From: Streptomyces sp. NBC_01445
Lineage (GTDB): Bacteria > Actinomycetota > Actinomycetes > Streptomycetales > Streptomycetaceae
Direction: 5' to 3'
DNA: 64,000 nucleotides
NCBI RefSeq assembly: GCF_035918235.1
Contig: NZ_CP109485.1
Coordinates: 8,277,001 to 8,341,000 of the forward strand
The position numbers and the translations under genes are program-made. The first letter of the stretch is position 1. The number at the start of each line of letters is the position of its first letter. Below the pieces are notes generated by a model that worked only from the letters and a program-made list of their open reading frames with translations, did no database searches and was not told where the DNA came from. Positions 17,793 to 26,521 of the stretch are shown piece by piece.

Positions 17793-19252
17793 TGCCGGTC
17801 GGCCGGCTCGTACGCCGCGCGGGGCCCCTCGTACGGCAGCCGCGACCTGACCGCAGTCGTCTCCAAGCGCGCCGTGATCACCAGCGTGCCCTCCTCGATC
17901 TGGTAGTCGAGGGGCAGTCCGAGGCCGCGCATCGCCGCGACCATCCCGGTGTTGGACGCCTGCGTGACCGCGTACACGCTCTCGCAGCCCGCCTCGACCG
18001 CCATCGCCACGAGGCGGCCGAGCAGCTCGGTGCCGATGCCGCGGCGCTGCCAGTCGTCCTCGACGAGCAGCGCGATCTCCGTCTCGTCGCCGTCCCACAG
18101 CAGATGCCCGAGGGCGACGATGCGGCCCGACGCGGTCTGCGCGGCGAGCGTGCGGCCGAAGCGGGGGCTGAGCAGGTGGTTGAGGTAGCGGTCCGCGTCG
18201 CCGACGGGCCCGTGGTAGCGCTTGCTCAGCGTCGCGCGGGAGCACCGCTCCTGCATCTCCTTGGCCGCCTCCACGTCGTCCGAGTCGGCCCGGCGCACGG
18301 TGATCGCCTTGCCCTCGGGGAGCGTCAGGACGTCCTGGCTGCGTGGGATGCGCGGGCCGAGCCGCGCATCGAGCTCGACCAGGGCGCGGGCGCGCGCGAA
18401 CTCGGTGGGCGTGAACGGCAGATAGGGCCGCTCCACGGTGATCACGCCGCCTTCGGGGGCCCGGAGCCGGATCACGGTCCCTTCGAGCGCCCCCTCCACG
18501 GGCGCGCTCTCGGTCCTTCGGCCGCCCATCGTCGTGGCCGGGAGCGACCTGATGGTGCACCGGCCGAGCAACTGGCGTAGGGCGAGAGGGAGTTCAGCTG
18601 CGTCCAGGGCCGTGCGCGTGGCGAGACCGAGGATGCGGGTGGGCGCGTCCACGAGGTCGTGGGCGTCGGCCCGCTCGATCCAGGTGCCGGAGCCGCCGGC
18701 CAGGGACACGTTCCGGGTGAGTTCGGCGGCGGGCAGGTCCTGCGGCGCGCGCAGCAGGAACTCGTCCACGGTGCCCTCACCCAGGGGGTGCGTCTGGAGG
18801 CTCAGGATGTCGACCCGCAGCGGGGCGAGCGCCGTGCACAGCGCCGCGAGCGACCCCGGCTCGTCACGGACCGTCGTCCGCATGCGCCACAGCGCGGTGG
18901 CCGTGGCCTCGTTCGTCGCCTGCGGGGCGGCGCCCGCGGGGACCTCTGTGTCGGGCTGTTCCGACTGCCCGGCGTGCTCCGTGGGGAGCCGCCGGGCGTC
19001 GGTATCGCCTGTCGGGGGTGCGTGGTTGTGGCGGCGTGCCCACCATGTGTGGAATCCGGCCGTGGCGAGGAGCGCGACCGCCGAGATGGCGAGCAGCGCG
19101 GGGCCGTCGGGGCCGTGACCGACGAGGTTCGCCACGGCGTCCGCGACGGCCACGGCCGTGAACAGGGCGGCGAGCTCGACGACGTCGCGCCGCCAGTGGT
19201 GGACAGGGCGGCCGTTTTTGGCCCGCCTCACATCAGACATGTCTGGACTCAT
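17789..19252 (-). CDS. Membrane-anchored ACT-GNAT protein
   Basis: A 487-residue protein with three parts. Two hydrophobic helices lie near the N-terminus (about residues 26-70). An ACT-like regulatory domain follows at about 120-190 (WRMRTTVRDEPGSLAALCTALAPLRVDILSLQTHPLGEGTVDEFLL). A GNAT acetyltransferase domain sits at about 315-465 (ALLVEDDWQRRGIGTELLGRLVAMAVEAGCESVYAVTQ, the acetyl-CoA loop). ACT domains bind amino acids, so the acetyltransferase may be allosterically controlled. The target is unknown. An alternative ATG lies 4 codons in. Confidence 0.85.
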   Translation of the reverse strand: MSPDMSDVRRAKNGRPVHHWRRDVVELAALFTAVAVADAVANLVGHGPDGPALLAISAVALLATAGFHTWWARRHNHAPPTGDTDARRLPTEHAGQSEQPDTEVPAGAAPQATNEATATALWRMRTTVRDEPGSLAALCTALAPLRVDILSLQTHPLGEGTVDEFLLRAPQDLPAAELTRNVSLAGGSGTWIERADAHDLVDAPTRILGLATRTALDAAELPLALRQLLGRCTIRSLPATTMGGRRTESAPVEGALEGTVIRLRAPEGGVITVERPYLPFTPTEFARARALVELDARLGPRIPRSQDVLTLPEGKAITVRRADSDDVEAAKEMQERCSRATLSKRYHGPVGDADRYLNHLLSPRFGRTLAAQTASGRIVALGHLLWDGDETEIALLVEDDWQRRGIGTELLGRLVAMAVEAGCESVYAVTQASNTGMVAAMRGLGLPLDYQIEEGTLVITARLETTAVRSRLPYEGPRAAYEPADRH

Positions 19253-19346
19253 GCAGCCACTGTGAAGGAACCGTGTTGCGTGATCACGAACGCTTTGTGA
19301 CCGATGGGTAAAGACTGCTTATGTCCTCTTTGGCTGCCTTGGTCCC

Positions 19347-20930
19347 CTACTGGCCGACCCGCCCCGGCTGGAGCACCTTGGAGAACAGCACGTCGCCGCC
19401 CTGCTGCCGCAGCCGTACCGTCAGCTCGCCGCTGCCGCCGTCGATGTCGACCTCGCCGAAGTACTGAGGGGTCTCCATCGGGGACGTGTTGGCCCGGTCC
19501 GGCGCCTTGACGAAGCTCTGCTCGGGGCCGAAGGTGCCGTCCAGCTTCACCGCCTGGAAACCGCCCGCCGCCAGCGGGCCGGAGACGAACTCCCAGAACG
19601 GCTCGAAGTCCTGGAACGCGGCGCGCGACGGGTCGTAGTGCTGCGCCGACGTGTAGTGCACGTCCGCCGTGAGCCACAGCGTGCCCGTGATCCGGTCGTG
19701 CTTGATGTGGCGCAGCAGCTCGGCGATCTGCAGCTCGCGGCCGAGCGGCGCTCCCGGATCGCCCTGCGCGACGGCCTCGTAGTTCACCTTGCCGTCGGCC
19801 ACGACCAGGCCGAGCGGCATGTCGGAGGCGATCACCTTCCAGACGGCCCGTGACCGGGACAGCTCACGCTTCAGCCAGGCCAGCTGCCGCGCGCCGAGGA
19901 TCCCGGTCGCGTCGTCGGGCTGCCGGCCCGGGGAGTTGGCGTTGCGGTACGAGCGCATGTCGAGCACGAACACATCGAGCAGGGGCCCCTGCCGCAGGAC
20001 CCGGTACACGCGCCCCTCGTCGTCGCCCGGCGCCAGGGTGGAGACAGGGAAGTACTCGCTGAACGCCCGCAGGGACCGCGCGGCGAGGACGTTCGTGTCC
20101 TTCTCCGTGTAGCGGGCGTCGTCCAGGATCTGGCCCGGGTACCAGTTGTTGTGGACCTCGTGGTCGTCCCACTGGACGATCGACGGCACCTGCGCGTTGA
20201 AGCGTCGCACGTTCTCGTCGAGGAGGTTGTAGCGGAACGCGCCGCGGAACTCGGCCAGCGTCTCGGCGACCTTGGACTTCTCCTCCGTCGTGACGTTCCG
20301 CCACACCCGGCCGTCGGGCAGCGTGACGCTGGGCAGGATCGGGCCGTCGGCGTAGATGTTGTCGCCGCTGCACAGGAAGAAGTCCGGGTTGAGGGCGCGC
20401 ATGTCCTCGTACACGCGATAACCGCCGATGTCCGGGTTGATGCCCCAGCCCTGGCCCGCGATGTCGCCCGACCACAGGAAGCGCACCCCGTCGCGGCGGC
20501 CCACGGGGGTGGTGCGGAAGGTGCCGGTGACGGGTTCGCCCGTGCGGCGGGGGTCGTCGGGGTCGGCGAGCACCACGCGGTAGTGGATCTGCTCGCCCGG
20601 CGGCAGGCCGCGCAGGCGGGTGGTGCCCGTGAAGTCCGTGCCCGCGCCGATCAGCGGCCCGTGCCACCTGGTGGACCGGCGGAACGACTCCGTCGCGGAG
20701 GTCTCCACGATCATGCGGGCGGGCCGGTCGGAGCGCGTCCAGATCAGCCCCGAGTGCGCGCCGACGTCCCCTGCCTGAACACCCCACGCCGCCTTCGGGC
20801 GACCCGACAGCGCGAAGGCCGGGGCTGCGGCCGAGCCCACGGCGGGCAGCGCCAGGGCGGCCGAAGCGGCGAGCGAGCCGCGCAGCACCCCGCGGCGGCC
20901 GGGCAGAGAACTCGGCGGACGGTGTGACAT
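19347..20930 (-). CDS. phoD: PhoD-type alkaline phosphatase, Tat-exported
   Basis: A 527-residue secreted phosphatase/phosphodiesterase of the PhoD family. The N-terminus carries a twin-arginine signal (GRRGVLRGSLAASAALALPAV). The body shows the PhoD Fe/Ca-site segments FLWSGDIAGQGWG, LCSGDNIYADGP and QWDDHEVHNNW, and TADVHYTSAQHYDP near the end. The ATG at 20930 has a GGAGGCG ribosome binding site. A PHO-box-like element at 21021-21042 suggests PhoP-dependent expression under phosphate limitation (inference from known Streptomyces PhoP sites). Confidence 0.95.
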   Translation of the reverse strand: MSHRPPSSLPGRRGVLRGSLAASAALALPAVGSAAAPAFALSGRPKAAWGVQAGDVGAHSGLIWTRSDRPARMIVETSATESFRRSTRWHGPLIGAGTDFTGTTRLRGLPPGEQIHYRVVLADPDDPRRTGEPVTGTFRTTPVGRRDGVRFLWSGDIAGQGWGINPDIGGYRVYEDMRALNPDFFLCSGDNIYADGPILPSVTLPDGRVWRNVTTEEKSKVAETLAEFRGAFRYNLLDENVRRFNAQVPSIVQWDDHEVHNNWYPGQILDDARYTEKDTNVLAARSLRAFSEYFPVSTLAPGDDEGRVYRVLRQGPLLDVFVLDMRSYRNANSPGRQPDDATGILGARQLAWLKRELSRSRAVWKVIASDMPLGLVVADGKVNYEAVAQGDPGAPLGRELQIAELLRHIKHDRITGTLWLTADVHYTSAQHYDPSRAAFQDFEPFWEFVSGPLAAGGFQAVKLDGTFGPEQSFVKAPDRANTSPMETPQYFGEVDIDGGSGELTVRLRQQGGDVLFSKVLQPGRVGQ

Positions 20931-21020
20931 GAATACGCCTCCAGAAACGGGTTCCGACAGTGCGGTGCCACCACTGCGGGGGCGCCGCGGCGAAGCCACA
21001 CCTACGGGCTCACCACGGCG

Positions 21021-21042
21021 CACACGCGAACCCCAAGTGAAC
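21021..21042 (-). promoter_or_regulatory. PHO-box-like PhoP site upstream of phoD
   Basis: On the minus strand two adjacent 11-nt direct-repeat units, GTTCACTTGGG and GTTCGCGTGTG, lie 91 bp before the phoD start. Streptomyces PhoP binds at least two such units with a GTTCACC-like core. The first unit fits well, the second less so. Confidence 0.65.
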
Positions 21043-21104
21043 AACTGCCCCTGGGGATCGGGGAACCCGGCGCGCTGCGTCGCCTCACATGCCCACGCCG
21101 CTGC

Positions 21105-22568
21105 TCACGCGCGCGTGGCCCTCTCATGAGCCGCGCGCGCCAGGAGACGTACGCCTTCCGCGATCCGGGCCGGCGGCAGATGCGCGTACCCGAGGACCAG
21201 CCGCACTCCGCCGTCGCCGCTGTCCGAGGTGCCGTAGTGGCTCAGCGGGCGGACGGTGACCCCGGCCGCCGAGGCCCGTTCGAGGAGCGCCTTCTGCGAC
21301 CCGTAGCGCTCGGGGAGACAGGCGATGACGTGCAGCCCGGCGGCGATCCCCGTCACCTGAGTGCCCGGCAGATGTTCGTGGAGCGCGGCCACCAGGGTGT
21401 CGCGCCGCTCTCGATAGGTGCGCTGGCAGCGCCTCAACTGGCGGTCGTAGTCGCCGCGCTCGATGAAACGGGCCAGGAGAGCCTGGTCGAGGGCGGGGTT
21501 GCCGAGGTCCATGTAGCGCTTGCGCTCGACGACCTCGTCGGTCAGACCCGCGGGCACGACCATCCAGCCGAGCCGCAGCCCCGGGGCGAGCGACTTGCTC
21601 ACCGAGCCCGTGTACGCGACATGCTCCGGGTCGAGCCCCTGGAGCGCTCCTACGGGTGCGCGGTCGTAACGGAAGTCGCCGTCGTAGTCGTCCTCGATGA
21701 CGAGGCCGTCCACCGACCGTGCCCAGTCGAGGAGTTGAGTGCGGCGCGCCGGTGAGCAGGCGATGCCGGAGGGGAACTGGTGGGACGGCGTGGTCACCAC
21801 GGAGCGCACCCCCGCGTCCCGCAGCGGCCCGATGGCCGGCCCCTCGCCGTCCAGGGGCAGCGGGGTCGTGCCGACGCCGGCCGAGGCGAACAGTGAACCG
21901 AGATCGGGGCTCCCCGGGTCCTCGACGCCCACCGAGCGCTCCCCGCGCGCGTGCAGCACGAATCCGAGCAGCGTCACCGCCTGGGCCACCCCGGAGCAGA
22001 CGATGATCCGCTCCGGATCGGCGACCACGCCCCGCCGCCGCGCGAGGAGTTCCGCCAGCGCGGTACGCAGCCGGGGGATGCCCCGCGGATCCGGGTAGCC
22101 CAGCATGTGGTGCGGCAGTTCGGCCAGCACCCCGCGCTGCGCCGCCGCCCACGCGGCCCTCGGGAACAGCGACAGATCGGGGCTGCCCGCCACGAAGTCG
22201 GCGCGCGTGCCCGGCGGACGGGGCGCCAGGTCCCTCACTCCGGCCGCCGCCGCGGCGCGCACCGCCCCGCCCACCCAGGTCCCCGCGCCGCGCCCGCTGC
22301 GCAGATACCCCTCGGCGGTCAACTGCTCGTACGCCTCGGTGATCAGCCCGCGCGAGACGCCCAGATCCGCCGCGAGATCGCGGCTCGACGGCATCCGTGT
22401 CCCGGGCGCGAGCCGCCCCGACCTGACGGCGTCCCGCAGTGCGGCCTGGAGACCGCGGCCACGCGCGCGTGCGGGCGCCGATGCGGCGGGAAGCAGTAAC
22501 TCCCAGGCAGCGGACGATGGTTGGCCGCCACCGTCCGCCGTACGCGGATTGGTCCCCGATGACGTCAT
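21105..22568 (-). CDS. MocR/PdxR-type regulator (GntR HTH fused to aminotransferase)
   Basis: A 487-residue protein: an N-terminal GntR winged helix (about residues 40-105, LQAALRDAVRSGRLAPGTRMPSSRDLAADLGVSRGLITEAYEQLTAEGYL) joined to a fold-type I aminotransferase-like domain with the PLP lysine in GSVSKSLAPGLRLGW. Family members sense PLP or an amino-acid adduct and usually control a divergent gene. Here the start is 47 bp from a divergent EamA exporter gene. No enzymatic role is implied. Confidence 0.9.
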   Translation of the reverse strand: MTSSGTNPRTADGGGQPSSAAWELLLPAASAPARARGRGLQAALRDAVRSGRLAPGTRMPSSRDLAADLGVSRGLITEAYEQLTAEGYLRSGRGAGTWVGGAVRAAAAAGVRDLAPRPPGTRADFVAGSPDLSLFPRAAWAAAQRGVLAELPHHMLGYPDPRGIPRLRTALAELLARRRGVVADPERIIVCSGVAQAVTLLGFVLHARGERSVGVEDPGSPDLGSLFASAGVGTTPLPLDGEGPAIGPLRDAGVRSVVTTPSHQFPSGIACSPARRTQLLDWARSVDGLVIEDDYDGDFRYDRAPVGALQGLDPEHVAYTGSVSKSLAPGLRLGWMVVPAGLTDEVVERKRYMDLGNPALDQALLARFIERGDYDRQLRRCQRTYRERRDTLVAALHEHLPGTQVTGIAAGLHVIACLPERYGSQKALLERASAAGVTVRPLSHYGTSDSGDGGVRLVLGYAHLPPARIAEGVRLLARAAHERATRA

Positions 22569-22602
22569 GAACGTGGACCTTAATCCGGGCCGCCGCCTTC
22601 CC

Positions 22603-22615
22603 TAGCGTCAGGGCC
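22603..22615 (+). promoter_or_regulatory. Candidate leaderless -10 element
   Basis: TAGCGT at 22603-22608 ends 7 nt before the ATG at 22616, inside the 47-bp gap to the divergent MocR gene. Any operator of the MocR protein must overlap it. Confidence 0.45.
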
Positions 22616-23773
22616 ATGAACGCGCACTCGATCCGAGGGGCCCTGCCGGCCGCCCTCGCCTGCGTCCTCGTCGGCGCCTCCTTCACCGCCAACAGCGTCC
22701 TCGGGGACTACCCCTACGCAGGCGGCCAGTTCGTCCGGTACGCCCTCGCCTGCCTGCTTCTGCTGCCGCTCCTCGGCCGGGGCGGCACGGCGCCGCTGCG
22801 CCACCTCACCGGCCGCCGATGGGGGCGTCTCGCCCTGCTTGCGGCCGTCGGGATGGTCGGCTTCAACCTCGCGGTGCTCGCCGCCGAGCGCAGCGCCGAA
22901 CCGGCCGTCCCCGGAGTCTTCGTCGGATGCGCCCCGGTCGTCGTGGCAGTGCTCGTACCCGTGCTCGCGGGCCGTCGGCCCCAACGGGCCGTCCTCTACG
23001 GGGCGTTGCTGGTCGCCGTCGGCGCGTTCACCGTCCAGGGCTGGGGGCGCACGGACACGGCCGGCCTCCTGTTCTCCGTAGGAGCCCTCATCGGGGAGGT
23101 CGGTTTCGCCGTCCTCGCGGTGCCGGTGCTGCGGCCCCTCGGCCCGAAGCTGCTGTCCTGCACGGTCTGCGGCGTCGCCGCCCTGGAGTCGGCCCTCGTC
23201 GGCGCGGTGCTCGACGGCACGCACATGCTCCGCGTACCCGATGCCACCGAGGCGACGGCCCTGCTGTGGCAGGCCGCCGTCGTCACGGTGATCGGCTTCG
23301 TGTGCTGGTACATCGGCATGCAGCGCATCGGCGCCGAGCGCGCCACCCTGTTCTCCGGGCTCATCCCTGTGGCGGCGGCGTGCACCGCGCCGGTCGTCGG
23401 CACCGGGACGTACGGCGTCGCGCAGGCCGTCGGCAGCGCCCTCGTCGGCTCCGGAGTGGCGCTGGGCTCCGGCGTGTTCGGCGCGCGGTCAGCGGCTGGT
23501 GTCCAGGATGACGCGGGAGACGAGCGCCGGGTCGTCGCTCATGGGGACGTGACCGCAGCCGGGCAGCCGCACGAGGCGGGCTCCGGGAACGGCGTGCTTG
23601 GCCCTGATGCCCTGGCGGCGCAGGAGCAGCCGGTCGCGGGTGCCCCAGGCGACGGTCACCGGGATGTCCGGCACGTCGTCCGTGAACTGCACGTCCAGGC
23701 CCGCGGCGAGGGTCTGCGCGAACCCGGGGGCGTGGCGCAGGGCCAGGGTCTCCGCGACGACCGCATCGGGTGA
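22616..23773 (+). CDS. EamA/DMT-family exporter with abnormal C-terminal extension
   Basis: The first 295 or so residues are a complete ten-helix EamA transporter ending near ALVGSGVALGSGVFGARSAA (to about 23495). The frame then stays open for another 90 hydrophilic codons that are antisense to the neighbouring alpha/beta hydrolase, giving a 285-bp convergent overlap. A one-base shift near the end would instead stop at 23511 and give a normal 298-residue protein. A frameshift, in nature or in the assembly, is therefore plausible. It is divergent from, and probably controlled by, the MocR regulator. Confidence 0.72.
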   Translation: MNAHSIRGALPAALACVLVGASFTANSVLGDYPYAGGQFVRYALACLLLLPLLGRGGTAPLRHLTGRRWGRLALLAAVGMVGFNLAVLAAERSAEPAVPGVFVGCAPVVVAVLVPVLAGRRPQRAVLYGALLVAVGAFTVQGWGRTDTAGLLFSVGALIGEVGFAVLAVPVLRPLGPKLLSCTVCGVAALESALVGAVLDGTHMLRVPDATEATALLWQAAVVTVIGFVCWYIGMQRIGAERATLFSGLIPVAAACTAPVVGTGTYGVAQAVGSALVGSGVALGSGVFGARSAAGVQDDAGDERRVVAHGDVTAAGQPHEAGSGNGVLGPDALAAQEQPVAGAPGDGHRDVRHVVRELHVQARGEGLREPGGVAQGQGLRDDRIG

Positions 23774-24319
23774 ACGGCGGCCGGGGCGGGCGTAGATGGT
23801 GCTCGTCAGGGCCGCCCGGCCCGCGGCCGACCGGGACAGCCGCTCGATCGCGGGAACGGGCAGCGTCCGCGCCCCCTGCCGCATCGCGCGCAGCGTGCCG
23901 AACGCGTAGCGGCGCTCGGCCTGCGACCAGAACCCGCCGGGCGACAGCGCGGTGACCGACCGCACGAGCTTCTCGCGGCCGAGCTCCAGGGCCAGCAGAC
24001 CGCCCAGGGAATTGCCCGCCACGTGCGGCCGCTCGATGCCGAGGGCCGCGCAGAGCGAGCCGAGCGTCGCCGCCACCGTCGGCAGGTCGTAGGGGACGCC
24101 GTCGGGCAGCGCGGGAGAGGCGCCGAAGCCCGGCAGGTCGATGGCGATCACGTCGCGTTCGGCGGCCAGGACCGGGATCACGGGGGCCCAGGCCTGCCAG
24201 TGGTGGCCGATCCCGTGCAGGAGAAGCAGGGGCTCCCCGGTGCCCACGCGTTCGTACGCGACGGTCACCTCGCGGGGGCCATCGGGGGTTTCGATGCTGA
24301 AGGACACCTCTGTGGCCAT
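23489..24319 (-). CDS. Alpha/beta-hydrolase
   Basis: A 276-residue single-domain alpha/beta-hydrolase. The oxyanion motif LLLLHGIGHHWQAW, the nucleophile elbow AGNSLGG (Ser around residue 104), an acid in VTVAWGTRDRLLL and the catalytic His in LPGCGHVPM are all present. A cap region lies between the Ser and Asp motifs. It could be an esterase, lactonase or dehalogenase-like hydrolase; the substrate cannot be assigned. The 3' end overlaps the convergent EamA frame. Confidence 0.9.
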   Translation of the reverse strand: MATEVSFSIETPDGPREVTVAYERVGTGEPLLLLHGIGHHWQAWAPVIPVLAAERDVIAIDLPGFGASPALPDGVPYDLPTVAATLGSLCAALGIERPHVAGNSLGGLLALELGREKLVRSVTALSPGGFWSQAERRYAFGTLRAMRQGARTLPVPAIERLSRSAAGRAALTSTIYARPGRRSPDAVVAETLALRHAPGFAQTLAAGLDVQFTDDVPDIPVTVAWGTRDRLLLRRQGIRAKHAVPGARLVRLPGCGHVPMSDDPALVSRVILDTSR

Positions 24320-24501
24320 GTCGCTCCCTGTCCCCGACGCCGGCGCGACGGTTCCTTAGACTGCTTGTCAGCAACAATTACCGCTCAGTAGCTCCCAGTT
24401 CAAGGGGGACGGGGGAGCGAAGCCCGACGCGGAGCCGTTTGTGGTCACCGACGCACCGATTCCACCTGGACACGTGCCGCCGCGTCCGTTGGGATGGAGG
24501 G

Positions 24502-25380
24502 GTGGCAACCGACACCGTGATTGAGGTCTTCGAAGAACACCGGCCGGTCCTGATGGGGGTCGCCTATCGCATGCTGGGCCGCGTGGCCGACGCCGAGGAC
24601 GTCGTCCAGGACGCCTGGCTGCGCTGGGCGCAGGCCGACCGCGACGAGGTGCGCGAACCACGCGCCTATCTCGTCCGCGTCGCCACCCGCCTGGCCATCG
24701 ACCGGCTGCGGCAGGCGCAGACCCGGCGCGAGGCGTACGTGGGTCCCTGGCTGCCGGAGCCGCTGGTCACCGACTTCGGGCCGACCGCGCCCGACACCGC
24801 GGAGGCGGCCGTACTCGCCGAGTCGGTGTCGCTCGCCGTCCTCGTCGTCCTGGAGTCCCTCTCGCCTCTGGAGCGCGCCGTGTTCGTGCTCCGCGAGGCG
24901 TTCGGGTTCCCGTTCGCCGAGATCGCCACCACGCTCGAGCGCAGCGAGTCCGCCGTGCGCCAGCTCGCGGGACGTGCCCGCAAGCACGTGGACGAGCGCC
25001 GGCCGCGCTTCGACGTCGACCCCGTCGAGCAGCGCGACCTCACCGAGCGCTTCCTCGCTGCCGCGACGGGCGGGGACCTGGAGGGCCTGATGGCGCTCCT
25101 CGCGCCCGACGCCCGCCTCGTCGGCGACAGCGGCGGCAAGTCCAAGGCGCCGCTGCGCGTCATCGAGTCCGCCGACAAGGTGGGCCGCTTCCTGCTCGGC
25201 GTCGCCAAGGGCGGCGGCACCGGATTCACCTTCCGGATCGTCGAGCTCAACGGAGGTCCGGCCGTGCTCGTCCTCGTCGACGGCAAGCCGGACAGTGTCT
25301 TCCAGGTGGATGTCGCCGACGGCCAGGTGCAGTGCGTCTACATCGCGCGCAACCCGGACAAGCTCGTGTCGCTCGCCTGA
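24502..25380 (+). CDS. sigJ: SigJ-type ECF RNA polymerase sigma factor
   Basis: A 292-residue ECF sigma factor of the SigJ group. Region 2 (HRPVLMGVAYRMLGRVADAEDVVQDAWLRW) and region 4 (LSPLERAVFVLREAFGFPFAEIATTLERSESAVRQLAGRAR) are followed by a C-terminal SnoaL-like domain (about residues 175-290), which in this group replaces a separate anti-sigma factor as the regulatory module. The GTG at 24502 is chosen because a GGAGG sits just before it. The divergent hydrolase may belong to the same regulon. A strong terminator follows. Confidence 0.92.
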   Translation: MATDTVIEVFEEHRPVLMGVAYRMLGRVADAEDVVQDAWLRWAQADRDEVREPRAYLVRVATRLAIDRLRQAQTRREAYVGPWLPEPLVTDFGPTAPDTAEAAVLAESVSLAVLVVLESLSPLERAVFVLREAFGFPFAEIATTLERSESAVRQLAGRARKHVDERRPRFDVDPVEQRDLTERFLAAATGGDLEGLMALLAPDARLVGDSGGKSKAPLRVIESADKVGRFLLGVAKGGGTGFTFRIVELNGGPAVLVLVDGKPDSVFQVDVADGQVQCVYIARNPDKLVSLA

Positions 25381-25407
25381 CGTCCCCTCCGCGCCGTCCG
25401 CCGTCAC

Positions 25408-25440
25408 CGAGAGCCCCCGCCGACCGGGTGGGGGCTCTCG
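25408..25440 (+). terminator. Intrinsic terminator after sigJ
   Basis: CGAGAGCCCCC (25408-25418) pairs perfectly with GGGGGCTCTCG (25430-25440) across an 11-nt loop and is followed by TCGTTTCG. It sits 27 bp after the sigJ stop. Confidence 0.9.
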
Positions 25441-25459
25441 TCGTTTCGCGAACGTGGCG

Positions 25460-25491
25460 TGAACGCTCTGCGGACCGCCATGAACGCTCTG
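25460..25491. promoter_or_regulatory. 11-bp direct repeat two helical turns apart
   Basis: TGAACGCTCTG occurs at 25460-25470 and 25481-25491, exactly 21 bp apart, so both copies face the same side of the helix. They lie upstream of the GntR-gene promoter and may be a binding site for a dimeric or paired regulator. Confidence 0.5.
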
Positions 25492-25528
25492 TGGCAGAGC
25501 ACCCGCGGGCCACGGAGCGGACCAAGGA

Positions 25529-25563
25529 TTGGTCTTGACCAAGTCGGAGGGCGGGCCTACCCT
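25529..25563 (+). promoter_or_regulatory. Promoter with DasR-like palindrome over the -35
   Basis: TTGGTCTTGACCAA (25529-25542) is a perfect palindrome with a 2-bp centre, close to the TGGTCTAGACCA core bound by DasR-type GntR regulators. It contains a -35 TTGACC (25535-25540), followed after 17 bp by a -10 TACCCT (25558-25563). A second small inverted repeat, ACCAA-GGA-TTGGT (25521-25533), overlaps it. Autorepression by the downstream GntR protein is likely. Confidence 0.75.
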
Positions 25564-25639
25564 CGCAGAGATAGTGCAGGAACCTTTAATAAACAAGGGC
25601 GCTAAACGCAGCAGGGACACGGCGATTGCGGAGGACAGG

Positions 25640-26407
25640 GTGGGGACCACGCAGTTGGAAACGGCGCCGGAGCCGAAGTACTGGCACCTCAAGACCGTGC
25701 TGACCGAGGCACTCGACTCCGAGTTCGCCGTGGGAGAGATCCTGCCGAACGAGCGGGACCTCGCGGCCCGCTTCGGAGTCGCCCGTGCCACGCTCAGGCA
25801 GGCGCTCGAACAGCTCGAACTCGAAGGCAGGCTCCAGCGCCGCCGTGGCGTGGGCACCACCGTCGCGCCGCCCCGTGTGGGCGTGGCGGTCGACTCGTCC
25901 GACGACCAGGAGTGGCCCGGCGACGCCGACGGCGATGCCTGGCAGGCTGTCGACAGCGAGCTCGCGGTGCCGCCGGCGGCCGTGGCCCGCATCCTCGGCA
26001 CCGCGCCCGACGAGCGCGTCCACCGGGTGCGCCGTACGCGCGTGTCGCACGGCCAGCCCGTCGCTGCCGAGCTGCTGTACGTACCGTCGTCGTCCGTGCC
26101 CGAACTCTCCGCCATAGACGCCCCGTCGGGGCCCTCACGCGCGCGTTCCGTGCTGCGTGAGCTGCGGCGGCTCGGGCTCGAAGGCCAGGACCGCGCCGTC
26201 GAGCTGGGCTCGGCCCGTGCCGACGACGCGAAGGAGCTCGACCGGCTGCCGGGTGCGCCCGTTCTCGTCGTCACGACCCGGTTCTTCAGCGAGGGCGAGA
26301 CGGCCGCGGTCTCCGTGGCCACCTACCGCGCCGACACCTGCCGCCTCACCTTCGGCGACTCGGGCGGTGTCGAGATCCACCACGGCCCGGACCGACGCGC
26401 CTCCTGA
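25640..26407 (+). CDS. GntR/HutC-family regulator (DasR-like)
   Basis: A 255-residue HutC-subfamily GntR regulator: a winged helix at about residues 10-75 (PKYWHLKTVLTEALDSEF, then NERDLAARFGVARATLRQALEQLELEGRLQRRRGVGTTV) and a C-terminal UTRA ligand-binding domain (about 95-245). The GTG at 25640 follows GGAGGACAG; the open frame extends upstream through the promoter. A DasR-like palindrome precedes the gene, hinting at an aminosugar-type or related effector, but the regulon cannot be read here. The neighbour is a ROK-family gene, which fits sugar sensing. Confidence 0.88.
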   Translation: MGTTQLETAPEPKYWHLKTVLTEALDSEFAVGEILPNERDLAARFGVARATLRQALEQLELEGRLQRRRGVGTTVAPPRVGVAVDSSDDQEWPGDADGDAWQAVDSELAVPPAAVARILGTAPDERVHRVRRTRVSHGQPVAAELLYVPSSSVPELSAIDAPSGPSRARSVLRELRRLGLEGQDRAVELGSARADDAKELDRLPGAPVLVVTTRFFSEGETAAVSVATYRADTCRLTFGDSGGVEIHHGPDRRAS

Positions 26408-26470
26408 CTCGCGCACGCTGCAATCCGGGCGCCGCACTCCGCGCACGCCGAGCGCGCCGCAATCCGTATA

Positions 26471-26498
26471 GGCCCACCGTGATCTTTCACGGTGGGCC
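26471..26498. terminator. Bidirectional intrinsic terminator
   Basis: GGCCCACCGTGA (26471-26482) and TCACGGTGGGCC (26487-26498) form a perfect 12-bp stem with a 4-nt TCTT loop, midway between the convergent GntR and ROK genes. Confidence 0.92.
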
Positions 26499-26521
26499 CT
26501 CGGTGTCTGGTGCGTTTCCGG

